In this document: positions 40,180-45,657 of the stretch, piece by piece | How the letters are laid out: each line of letters opens with the position of its first letter | Position numbering within the stretch: position 1 is the first letter of the stretch | IMG/VR virus record: IMGVR_UViG_3300029787_000079 | Location: 1 to 51,371 of that record | DNA length: 51,371 bases | Direction: 5' to 3' (one strand) | DNA from: a virus | Notes under the pieces: model-generated | What the model saw: only the letters and a program-made list of their open reading frames with translations | Databases searched by the model: none | Told to the model about the DNA's origin: nothing | Position numbers and translations under genes: made by a program

Positions 40180-40419
40180 ATGATTGATGCGAAATTAATT
40201 CGTCAAGTATTAGATAAGTTTTTGAAAGCAGAAACAGTTAAAAATGCTAGAATGCAAGTTCAAACTTCTGATGGTGTATTTCATGATATTAAATCTATTA
40301 AATTATTAGAAAATAGAATTATAGGTCATAGAGAAACACATAGAATAGTAATACAAGTTATACCAGAAAAAGCTCCAATGGGTAAAGTTGTTAAAGATCA
40401 TGGTGGGATTGTTCTTTAA
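40180..40419 (+). CDS. Conserved small phage protein, 79 aa
   Basis: MIDAKLIRQVLDKFLKAETV then KNARMQVQTSDGVFHDIKSI KLLENRIIGHRETHRIVIQV IPEKAP. A helix followed by a beta-domain; the 'DIKSIKLLEN.IIG.RETHRIVI.V.P' segment is remembered from marine phages. Probably leaderless (no ribosome site; see the promoter entry). Divergent from the small terminase and coupled to the oxygenase gene by TAATG-like overlap. Function unknown. Confidence 0.65.
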   Translation: MIDAKLIRQVLDKFLKAETVKNARMQVQTSDGVFHDIKSIKLLENRIIGHRETHRIVIQVIPEKAPMGKVVKDHGGIVL

Positions 40420-41081
40420 TGACCGAATTAAAGACAATTTCTTTATTTGACACATTTATTTATCAAGCAGAAATACCAAAATATTTAAATGATAAAGATT
40501 TTATGAATGTTTGTAATGAACATACAGATAAAGCCATAAAAAACACACAACAAAAAATTATAGAAAGACAAAAAAAATATAAAACTGATATAAAAGATCA
40601 CGGCTTGTCTTATCATTCTGACGAAAAATTATATCAAGATAAGCGATTTTACAATTTTGAATTATTAATAAGAAACACTGCTCGAAATATTTTAATAGAT
40701 CAAGGATTCGATTTAGATAATTATTCTTTAAATTACACTGAAATGTGGATACAAAAGTTTGCTTTTGAGGGTGGGGGTCATCAAGATACACACGTTCACT
40801 GGGATAATCACATATCTGGTTTTTATTTTGTTGATTGTTCTGAAAGAACATCAAAACCAATTTTTCATGATCCTCGTCAAGGTCGTATGATGTTAAACTT
40901 ACCTATTAGAGACCACTCTAAACTATGTCCAGCTATGGAAAGACAGATTATAAAAGTTAAACGTGGAACGCTTTTAATGTTTAATTCTTGGTTGCCCCAT
41001 CAATTTAGTGTTGATGATGGTATTGATCCGTTTAGATTTATACATTTTAATTTACAGGCAAAATTAAACAGTGAAAGATGA
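40419..41081 (+). CDS. 2-oxoglutarate/Fe(II) oxygenase, HxHxD type, 220 aa
   Basis: Fifth oxygenase, paralogue of 7393-8067. The metal motif is THVHWDNH (H125, H127, D129) before ISGFYFV. FHDPRQGRMMLNLPIRDHSK follows. The distal histidine is in FNSWLPHQ (H194) and R206 is in PFRFIHFNLQA. The 7393 homologue has Asn where this one has Asp at the third position, which may alter metal or substrate chemistry. The N-terminal third is helical and charged. Preceded by a coupled small gene. The substrate is unknown. Confidence 0.85.
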   Translation: MTELKTISLFDTFIYQAEIPKYLNDKDFMNVCNEHTDKAIKNTQQKIIERQKKYKTDIKDHGLSYHSDEKLYQDKRFYNFELLIRNTARNILIDQGFDLDNYSLNYTEMWIQKFAFEGGGHQDTHVHWDNHISGFYFVDCSERTSKPIFHDPRQGRMMLNLPIRDHSKLCPAMERQIIKVKRGTLLMFNSWLPHQFSVDDGIDPFRFIHFNLQAKLNSER

Positions 41082-41430
41082 AAGTAAGTTTTGGCAATAT
41101 GTCAAAAAGAATACACCTAATATTAAATGGACACGAATTGAAAATTCTGCTGCACTCGGCACTCCGGATCTTTTAGGGTATTTTAATGATAGTTTTTTTA
41201 CTATAGAACTTAAAATTGTAAAATCTGGCAATAAAATACGTTTTTCCCCTCATCAAATTTCTTTTCACATAAGACACCCTAAAAACACATTTATATTGGT
41301 TAAAGATGTTAAAAATAAAAAATTTTGTATGTATTTAGGTAGTCAGATATACGAACTTGTTGAAAATGGTCTTAAGATTAAACCTATAACTGAAGATTTT
41401 AAGACTTATTTGGAAAAATTAACAATCTAA
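41071..41430 (+). CDS. PD-(D/E)XK endonuclease, VRR-NUC/resolvase-like, 119 aa
   Basis: Compact nuclease. RIENSAALGTPDLLGYFNDS followed by FFTIELKIVKSGNKIRFSPH QISFHI gives GTPD...ELK and the Q of VRR-NUC/Holliday-resolvase-like enzymes. 119 aa is the usual length. It could resolve branched DNA before packaging. It overlaps the oxygenase end by 11 nt and the convergent minus-strand gene by 12 nt. Confidence 0.8.
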   Translation: MKDESKFWQYVKKNTPNIKWTRIENSAALGTPDLLGYFNDSFFTIELKIVKSGNKIRFSPHQISFHIRHPKNTFILVKDVKNKKFCMYLGSQIYELVENGLKIKPITEDFKTYLEKLTI

Positions 41431-41640
41431 ACAATAGTTTTCAAACACTGTGTAATCTGGTCTTAATGGTTTTAAACATTTGAAACAATATCCTTTTTTA
41501 TTTTCATACTTGCCATTAATCTTATGTGTAAGATTAAAATGATTTCTTAAATCCTTTACTTTCCATTTCTTAAACTCGTTCAGATGGTGTGGTTCCACCA
41601 TCTTTAACAAGTCTTCTTTCTCTAGTAGTCTAGCTTTCAT
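41419..41640 (-). CDS. Small protein with C-terminal zinc ribbon, 73 aa
   Basis: MKARLLEKEDLLKMVEPHHL then NEFKKWKVKDLRNHFNLTHK; the C-terminal part is YCFKCLKPLRPDYTVFENYC LDC, two CxxC pairs 15 residues apart. Last gene of the minus-strand accessory block. Not assigned to a family; DNA or protein binding possible. Confidence 0.55.
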   Translation of the reverse strand: MKARLLEKEDLLKMVEPHHLNEFKKWKVKDLRNHFNLTHKINGKYENKKGYCFKCLKPLRPDYTVFENYCLDC

Positions 41641-41644
41641 TTTT

Positions 41645-41827
41645 TTATTTTGGTATTGAAGTCTTATTATATTTTTTAAGCATATTTCTTAAATCCCAAT
41701 CTTCTTTTATTTGTTTTTTTAATATACTTATTTCACTTGGATTATTACAAATATCAGTAATTACATTTGCAATCCATTTATGGTAATCATCATCTAAATA
41801 TTTATTTACCATTTGTTTTGTTATCAT
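41645..41827 (-). CDS. Small helical protein, 60 aa
   Basis: MITKQMVNKYLDDDYHKWIA then NVITDICNNPSEISILKKQI and KEDWDLRNMLKKYNKTS. Acidic/basic helical protein, no membrane segment. Start overlaps the preceding stop (ATGA type). Not recognised. Confidence 0.5.
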   Translation of the reverse strand: MITKQMVNKYLDDDYHKWIANVITDICNNPSEISILKKQIKEDWDLRNMLKKYNKTSIPK

Positions 41828-42042
41828 TTTATTTTTACTTCTCCCTCTGTTTCAATCCAAACTTTTGCACCACAACTTAATGGTTTATCGGGACTGTATA
41901 TAATTTTACTTGACCCCAACACTTCTACTTCATGTCCATAAATGTTAGATTTAGAGGTTTTAACAGTTATGACAGGTTCATTTAAATTATGTTTTTTATT
42001 ACTTCTAATCTTATGTTGATTTACATGTATTCTAGTTTTCAT
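41824..42042 (-). CDS. Conserved small phage protein, 72 aa
   Basis: MKTRIHVNQHKIRSNKKHNL then NEPVITVKTSKSNIYGHEVE and VLGSSKIIYSPDKPLSCGAK VWIET. The 'HVNQH.IRSNKK......PVITVK....NIYGHEVE..G.SK..YSPDKPLSCGA.VW.ET' pattern is widely remembered in tailed phages, including marine ones. Beta-rich; no assigned function. Confidence 0.7.
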   Translation of the reverse strand: MKTRIHVNQHKIRSNKKHNLNEPVITVKTSKSNIYGHEVEVLGSSKIIYSPDKPLSCGAKVWIETEGEVKIK

Positions 42043-42190
42043 TTGTTTCTATTTCACTTTTTTTAAAACATAACTGATTATCATTTGTTTCTGCATCTTC
42101 ATCTTTTATAACTACTTCTGTTCCATGATCGTATATTATTTTACCAAATATATCTTGATCTTTTACCTTTACTCTATCCCCTATTTTCAT
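42032..42190 (-). CDS. Small KOW/SH3-like protein, 52 aa
   Basis: MKIGDRVKVKDQDIFGKIIY then DHGTEVVIKDEDAETNDNQL. The 'K.GDRV.VKDQ...GKI......VVI.D' pattern is a KOW-like or SH3-like small beta-barrel, as in translation and transcription-associated domains. The ribosome site is AAGGAAGACAA. It overlaps the downstream gene by 11 nt. Confidence 0.55.
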   Translation of the reverse strand: MKIGDRVKVKDQDIFGKIIYDHGTEVVIKDEDAETNDNQLCFKKSEIETNEN

Positions 42191-42202
42191 TTGTCTTCCT
42201 TT

Positions 42203-42457
42203 CTATGTTATCTCTACTCCAAGTTTCTTCTCAATACCTTTAAGAGTTTTACCAATTTCGGTATTACCTTGAAGATCCTTGTATTTTTTTATTTCTTGTT
42301 CTAGGTAATTTTTTATTATTACCTTTGAGCTTATTGCAATATCTTTGTTTTTGTCAACATAAGATAGAACATCTTTTAAAGCATATACTGACCCACTCCA
42401 AGTTGAGTTAAGTTGCATATCTTGTGTTTGTCTTATCATTTTTTCGTAGTCTATCAT
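42203..42457 (-). CDS. Small helical protein, 84 aa
   Basis: MIDYEKMIRQTQDMQLNSTW then SGSVYALKDVLSYVDKNKDI and AISSKVIIKNYLEQEIKKYK. Amphipathic helices, no Cys. The preceding 'GCGAGGAATAA' intercistronic sequence is repeated before 42601. Not recognised. Confidence 0.5.
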   Translation of the reverse strand: MIDYEKMIRQTQDMQLNSTWSGSVYALKDVLSYVDKNKDIAISSKVIIKNYLEQEIKKYKDLQGNTEIGKTLKGIEKKLGVEIT

Positions 42458-42601
42458 TTATTCCTCGCTTTCTGTATTTTTTTCATCATTTTCATATCCA
42501 TCACCCATACAATAATTACATTGAACTCTTGAATGTATATCATCATAAGTTGCTGATAAATTATAGTATCCTTTACCCTCACACATTTGACATTTTGACA
42601 T
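42458..42601 (-). CDS. Small DnaJ-type zinc-finger protein, 47 aa
   Basis: MSKCQMCEGKGYYNLSATYD then DIHSRVQCNYCMGDGYENDE. Cys 4, 7, 28 and 31 as CxxCxGxG and CxYCxGxG, the DnaJ zinc-centre pattern, with an acidic end. Same class as 35489-35680, though in a different gene block. The stop abuts the next start across a repeated AGAAAGCGAGGAATAAATG cassette. Confidence 0.55.
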   Translation of the reverse strand: MSKCQMCEGKGYYNLSATYDDIHSRVQCNYCMGDGYENDEKNTESEE

Positions 42602-42635
42602 TTTATTCCTCGCTTTCTGTTTTTATTTTTTCTTT

Positions 42636-42782
42636 CTAATTTGGCAATCCCTCAGTTATTGAGGCCATACCACCAAAAACAATTAATAAACCTAATATAT
42701 CGTGTTCTGTATGAATTGCAAGTATTACCCCAAGCATTGAGGCAATAAAACCTAGTAATACCATTAATAGTCTTAACATCAT
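42636..42782 (-). CDS. Small two-span membrane protein, 48 aa
   Basis: MMLRLLMVLLGFIASMLGVI LAIHTEHDILGLLIVFGGMA: two hydrophobic stretches joined by a short polar loop. Starts overlap the upstream stop (ATGATG over TGA). Together with 42779-42886 it forms a pair of tiny membrane proteins. Possibly holin-like or superinfection-exclusion related; no proof. Confidence 0.5.
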   Translation of the reverse strand: MMLRLLMVLLGFIASMLGVILAIHTEHDILGLLIVFGGMASITEGLPN

Positions 42783-42886
42783 ACAACCCCCATTGTTGCC
42801 CATTGATGTAAAGCAAACATTATTATTGATACAAAACTAATAACAAATGTAATGCTAAATATTATTATCCATTTAAGATCTTTCAT
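42779..42886 (-). CDS. Small single-span membrane protein, 35 aa
   Basis: MKDLKWIIIFSITFVISFVS IIMFALHQWATMGVV: one membrane segment (residues 6-26). Its start follows AAAGGATAATATG, the same intercistronic type as in the genes upstream. The stop overlaps the next start. Function unknown. Confidence 0.5.
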   Translation of the reverse strand: MKDLKWIIIFSITFVISFVSIIMFALHQWATMGVV

Positions 42887-42887
42887 A

Positions 42888-43172
42888 TTATCCTTTCTGC
42901 TCGCTTGCTTGTTCTTTTAATTTATAATCTGGTATTTCTATTTCATATATTAAAAATGAATCTGTTTTATGCTCATATTCATAATAAAATGTTTTATTCC
43001 AATATTTATTTTCTAAATGTGAAATAAACCCATCAATCCAACAATCATCATCACCATTAAAATAATTTTCATTTTTAATTTCTGGATATTCTTTTTTACA
43101 ATATTTTTTAAACTCTTCACTTATCAACCATAAAGATTTAACTCCACCTACTTCTAAATATAAAGTTCTCAT
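42888..43172 (-). CDS. Small acidic protein with QASEQKG C-terminus, 94 aa
   Basis: Not recognised. MRTLYLEVGGVKSLWLISEE followed by FKKYCKKEYPEIKNENYFNG and an aromatic-rich second half (NKYWNKTFYYEYEHKTDSFL). It ends KLKEQASEQKG, an ending shared with the next two upstream genes. The sequence encoding the tag also carries the next gene's ribosome site (CAGAAAGG). Acidic, no membrane segment. Confidence 0.55.
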   Translation of the reverse strand: MRTLYLEVGGVKSLWLISEEFKKYCKKEYPEIKNENYFNGDDDCWIDGFISHLENKYWNKTFYYEYEHKTDSFLIYEIEIPDYKLKEQASEQKG

Positions 43173-43173
43173 A

Positions 43174-43395
43174 TTATCCCTTCTGCTCGCTCGCTTGTTG
43201 TTTTAATTCTATTCCGTCTTGTTCTAAATGATCTAATAAATTTAAACTTTTTGCCATATCTTCTGCTGTTTTTGGACAAATACAAAAAGCCACAGTATTA
43301 ATTTTACCATTTTGAAAATCATATTTTACAGCAACATCGTCTGAAAAATAATTACCTTCAAAATCCTCATCGTGTATCATATCATTTGTTATCAT
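43174..43395 (-). CDS. Small protein with QASEQKG C-terminus, 73 aa
   Basis: MITNDMIHDEDFEGNYFSDD then VAVKYDFQNGKINTVAFCIC PKTAEDMAKSLNLLDHL. It ends ELKQQASEQKG. Two Cys in VAFCICPK. Start after AGAAGGGATAAT. The body differs from its neighbours, so only the tail and spacer are shared. Function unknown. Confidence 0.55.
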   Translation of the reverse strand: MITNDMIHDEDFEGNYFSDDVAVKYDFQNGKINTVAFCICPKTAEDMAKSLNLLDHLEQDGIELKQQASEQKG

Positions 43396-43396
43396 A

Positions 43397-43549
43397 TTAT
43401 CCCTTCTGCTCGCTCGCTTGCTCGCTTGTTAGTTTAAAATGCGATGCTTTGGTTAGGTCAATCCCCGCTACTAACACCGCATTTATTCGCACAAAATTAA
43501 ACATCCTGCACAAATCCTTTAAAATCTTTTTTGTTTTTTTATATTTCAT
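43397..43549 (-). CDS. Small basic protein with QASEQKG C-terminus, 50 aa
   Basis: MKYKKTKKILKDLCRMFNFV then RINAVLVAGIDLTKASHFKL and TSEQASEQKG. The ATG at 43549 is used because the longer frame (from 43630) would run through the TTGACT/TATAAA promoter at 43563-43590. The first nine residues come from the duplicated 67-bp cassette, so the gene was made by joining the cassette to a new coding sequence. Function unknown. Confidence 0.45.
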   Translation of the reverse strand: MKYKKTKKILKDLCRMFNFVRINAVLVAGIDLTKASHFKLTSEQASEQKG

Positions 43550-43591
43550 ACTTTCATTTATTTTTATATAATATCCTATATATAAGTCAAT
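43525..43591 (-). repeat. 67-bp direct repeat copy 1: promoter plus start cassette
   Basis: Identical to 43861-43927. On the minus strand it holds TTGACT (complement 43585-43590), 16-nt spacer, TATAAA (complement 43563-43568), the TATAGGATATTATA element (complement 43567-43580), the leader and the ATGAAATATAAA start. Here it provides both the promoter and the first codons of 43397-43549. Confidence 0.85.
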
Positions 43592-43593
43592 CG

Positions 43594-43848
43594 TTATTTC
43601 CCCTCTTTTATTTCTAATTGATGAACACATTTACCATATTTGTCAAATAAATATCCATTAGCTTGACAATGTTCTATGATGTCAGTTTCTTCCCAATCAC
43701 TAGGATAATCTAATTTTGTAACTATATTACCATTTTCATCTTCGTCTTCATAATCAAACGGTAATTTATCAAGCCAAATTTTTACATGAACTTTGCTATC
43801 ATCACTCAAGTCTTGGTAATTATAAGCATTTATTTTTATTGTTTCCAT
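43594..43848 (-). CDS. Small acidic protein, 84 aa
   Basis: METIKINAYNYQDLSDDSKV then HVKIWLDKLPFDYEDEDENG and WEETDIIEHCQANGYLFDKY. Asp/Glu-rich (pI clearly acidic), with KIWLDKLPFDYEDE as the most conserved-looking part. The ribosome site GAGAGGAAT lies 5 nt before ATG. The small, acidic character is common in host-takeover or antirestriction proteins; no specific assignment. Confidence 0.55.
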   Translation of the reverse strand: METIKINAYNYQDLSDDSKVHVKIWLDKLPFDYEDEDENGNIVTKLDYPSDWEETDIIEHCQANGYLFDKYGKCVHQLEIKEGK

Positions 43849-43860
43849 TATTCCTCTCTT

Positions 43861-43927
43861 TCTTTTTTGTTTTTTTATATTTCATACTTTCATTTATTTT
43901 TATATAATATCCTATATATAAGTCAAT
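43861..43927 (-). repeat. 67-bp direct repeat copy 2: promoter plus leader
   Basis: Identical to 43525-43591, 336 bp away. On the minus strand the promoter is TTGACT (complement 43921-43926) and TATAAA (complement 43899-43904) with TATAGGATATTATA (complement 43903-43916). The same ATGAAATATAAA start is present (43885) but opens only a 21-codon frame overlapping the start of the 43848 gene. It is a relic or leader peptide. Confidence 0.85.
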
Positions 43928-44250
43928 TATGTTCCCCTCCAATAATAATTTTTACCTTGAAATGTGCTTTCCGAATAATCCATTTTCATTAAGTTAGACC
44001 ATTTTTCCCAATCAATACAATTTTCTAATGGGTTAAAAGTATCTGATCTTATTTCTAAATAACCACAATCGGAGGCAAAATCTCTACAATAATCTTCCCA
44101 ATAATACTCACTTATAAAATGAATACCATGTTCCCAACCATAGTTTTCGCATTCTTCTTTTAACTCTTTAATCGCCTCCTTTGTTTCGTTGTCTGTATCA
44201 GGATTATTCAATTCTTCTTCTAAATCCCTACTATCTAATGTATCGCTCAT
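43927..44250 (-). CDS. Acidic small protein, possibly antirestriction-like, 107 aa
   Basis: MSDTLDSRDLEEELNNPDTD then KELKEECENYGWEHGIHFIS, YYWEDYCRDFASDCGYLEIR and NCIDWEKWSNLMKMDYSEST. Very acidic with many Trp/Tyr. The 'YGWEHGIHFISE.Y.EDY....A...G' and 'IDWE.....L.MDY....F.G..Y..R' parts are remembered from phage proteins sometimes labelled antirestriction. Acidic DNA-mimic function is only a hypothesis. Preceded on its strand by AAAGGAAAAAATG. Confidence 0.6.
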   Translation of the reverse strand: MSDTLDSRDLEEELNNPDTDNETKEAIKELKEECENYGWEHGIHFISEYYWEDYCRDFASDCGYLEIRSDTFNPLENCIDWEKWSNLMKMDYSESTFQGKNYYWRGT

Positions 44251-44272
44251 TTTTTCCTTTCGTTAAGATTGA

Positions 44273-44301
44273 ATACTATAATATCCTATATAATAAGTCA
44301 A
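44273..44301 (-). promoter_or_regulatory. Minus-strand promoter of the 43927-44250 gene
   Basis: TTGACT (complement 44296-44301), 17-nt spacer, TAGTAT (complement 44273-44278), overlapped by TATAGGATATTATA (complement 44277-44290). The start codon at 44250 follows about 15 nt after the inferred start point with AAAGGAAAAA between. Confidence 0.65.
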
Positions 44302-44332
44302 TCATTATTATTGATTAAAATTAATATAATTT

Positions 44333-44557
44333 CTATTGGTTCATTTCTTTTTGTAATGCTGATTTTACTAATTCATAATTTTCAGTATAACCACCATCAA
44401 TCAAAGCAGTTCGAACTGCTTTATTGTCCTTGTTATGTGCATATACAAAATTCTTTTCTGTTGGAAATTTCTTTCCATTTATATGAACAGTAACACCTTG
44501 TAAGTAACCAAAATAATATTTTGGCTTAACTAATATTTTTAATTTATCTATGTTCAT
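44333..44557 (-). CDS. Small hypothetical protein, 74 aa
   Basis: MNIDKLKILVKPKYYFGYLQ then GVTVHINGKKFPTEKNFVYA and ALIDGGYTENYELVKSALQK. Beta-rich with no membrane segment. The ATG at 44557 is chosen because CCAAAGGAGAA lies 9-14 nt upstream; an upstream ATG overlaps the previous gene. Coupled by two bases to the 44927 gene. Confidence 0.5.
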   Translation of the reverse strand: MNIDKLKILVKPKYYFGYLQGVTVHINGKKFPTEKNFVYAHNKDNKAVRTALIDGGYTENYELVKSALQKEMNQ

Positions 44558-44558
44558 A

Positions 44559-44927
44559 TTAATTATTCTCCTTTGGTTCAAAACTTAAGATAATATTAGC
44601 CATAAACAACCAGTAATTTTGTTCAACTTTAGACCTTAATTTGTCGCTTGGATTAGGATCTATTGAACCCATTTTGACAGCTAGATTAACAATATCATCA
44701 TAATAATACTCAATATTTAAAGCCAGCCCGCCTAACCATTCCGCGATTGCTTTTTGTTTTCCAACTCTCTCAACCATAAAACCATATTCAGAATAAAACT
44801 TATCAAAAATATAATTAATCTTCTCTTGATCTGTTTTTAATGGTTTCCCTTCTCCGTCTTCTTCAATTGTTGACAAAATATAATTTTTATAATTTTTTTT
44901 ATATTCTGTGTGATGTAGTTTTGTCAT
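44559..44927 (-). CDS. Conserved phage protein, 122 aa
   Basis: MTKLHHTEYKKNYKNYILST then KTDQEKINYIFDKFYSEYGF, MVERVGKQKAIAEWLGGLAL and NIEYYYDDIVNLAVKMGSID, ending FMANIILSFEPKENN. The 'KTDQEKI.YIFDRF.SEYG..IERVGKQ.A..EWL.GLA' block is remembered from marine phages. Soluble and helical. First gene of the minus-strand block after its promoter. The ATG at 44927 is preceded by AAAGGATATAAAACA. Function unknown. Confidence 0.65.
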   Translation of the reverse strand: MTKLHHTEYKKNYKNYILSTIEEDGEGKPLKTDQEKINYIFDKFYSEYGFMVERVGKQKAIAEWLGGLALNIEYYYDDIVNLAVKMGSIDPNPSDKLRSKVEQNYWLFMANIILSFEPKENN

Positions 44928-44954
44928 TGTTTTATATCCTTTCATTAAGATTAA

Positions 44955-44982
44955 ATCTTATAATATCCTATATATATGTCAA
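44955..44982 (-). promoter_or_regulatory. Minus-strand promoter for the accessory block
   Basis: TTGACA (complement 44977-44982), 16-nt spacer, TAAGAT (complement 44955-44960), with TATAGGATATTATA (complement 44959-44972) between them. It drives the 44927 gene; downstream genes have additional copies of the same element. Confidence 0.6.
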
Positions 44983-45266
44983 CTCTTTGTACTCTAAAAA
45001 ACAAACTTTTTTTGACCTATTTTATAGGCGCATTTATTCAATTAAAACGTGTGTTATTCTAGTTTATAATGGCTCTAATCTATAAAGTCATTAAAAGTCA
45101 CTTACTTGCAAATTACAACCTTTGGAAGATGCTCAAAAGTTCCCCGCTCCTCGTCTCTTGCAACTGGTAAGTGTAAGCTAAAGCTGTGGTATTTATGCAA
45201 CAGTATTTGAGAGACGGGAAACTAGAGACTCATTAAAAATAAATAAGACTCATTAAAAATAAATAG
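44983..45266. other. Non-coding divergent region with structured stretch and 20-bp tandem repeat
   Basis: No credible gene. Between 45139 and 45222 complementary segments can pair: TTCCC (45140-45144) with GGGAA (45216-45220), CGTCTCT (45152-45158) with AGAGACG (45210-45216), and TTGCA (45158-45162) with TGCAA (45196-45200). This gives an interrupted long stem with a small internal AGCT...AGCT element. AGACTCATTAAAAATAAATA is repeated in tandem at 45226-45245 and 45246-45265. It could be a small RNA, a processed leader or a protein-binding site; not tRNA-like. Confidence 0.45.
45226..45265 (+). repeat. 20-bp perfect tandem repeat
   Basis: AGACTCATTAAAAATAAATA occurs twice without a gap. It lies directly upstream of the TTGACT of the next promoter, where an activator or repressor would bind, or marks a recent insertion. 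Confidence 0.8.
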
Positions 45267-45295
45267 TTGACTTTACTTGTGGGAGATTATAGGAT
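45267..45295 (+). promoter_or_regulatory. Plus-strand promoter of the 45321 gene
   Basis: TTGACT (45267-45272), 17-nt spacer, TAGGAT (45290-45295). TTATAGGAT within it resembles the TATAGGAT half of the recurring element. The start codon at 45321 follows with GGAG at 45309-45312. Confidence 0.55.
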
Positions 45296-45320
45296 TTAAA
45301 AAACAAATGGAGAAAAAACA

Positions 45321-45605
45321 ATGAATAAAAAATATGGAATATTAGAGTATCAAGCGCCAAGTTGGTCGGCTCATAAGTATTATTATAAGAGCATTGATCT
45401 TGAGGATGTCGGTCATGATTGGTTTGATTGTTTAAATGACGATCAACAAGCATACGTTCAACAAATGCCAAAATACTCACATCTTAATTATGATGAAGTA
45501 ATAAAACAATATGACAAGGATATTTTACCTAAATATATAAAATATCAAAAGTCTTTAGGTTGGGCTTGTGATAGTCAAGGGAATATAATAGGCATTATTA
45601 AATAA
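45321..45605 (+). CDS. Hypothetical protein of an isolated transcription unit, 94 aa
   Basis: MNKKYGILEYQAPSWSAHKY then YYKSIDLEDVGHDWFDCLND and DQQAYVQQMPKYSHLNYDEV. Acidic and aromatic-rich with one Cys; no membrane segment and no family recognised. It has its own promoter (45267-45295) and terminator (45625-45657) and sits alone between the minus-strand block and the large terminase, opposite in strand to its left neighbours. This is the organisation of a phage moron (an acquired, independently transcribed cargo gene). Confidence 0.6.
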   Translation: MNKKYGILEYQAPSWSAHKYYYKSIDLEDVGHDWFDCLNDDQQAYVQQMPKYSHLNYDEVIKQYDKDILPKYIKYQKSLGWACDSQGNIIGIIK

Positions 45606-45624
45606 TCTTTAAAACTCCCTAGTT

Positions 45625-45657
45625 CCCTGCCACGCGCCACGCGTGGCAGGGTTTTTT
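45625..45657 (+). terminator. Strong rho-independent terminator
   Basis: CCCTGCCACGCG (45625-45636) pairs perfectly with CGCGTGGCAGGG (45640-45651), 12 bp with a 3-nt loop, and is followed by TTTTTT (45652-45657). It is the strongest terminator in the window and isolates the 45321 gene from the terminase operon. Confidence 0.9.

Noticed and set aside
43550-43630. 77-aa version of the 43397 gene
   Set aside because: Its first 27 codons would cover the TTGACT/TATAAA promoter and 14-nt element, which are identical in the second copy where no such gene extends.
45100-45225. tRNA gene in the structured intergenic stretch
   Set aside because: No GTTCGA-type T-arm, no anticodon-arm geometry and no CCA end. 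The pairing is a single interrupted stem.
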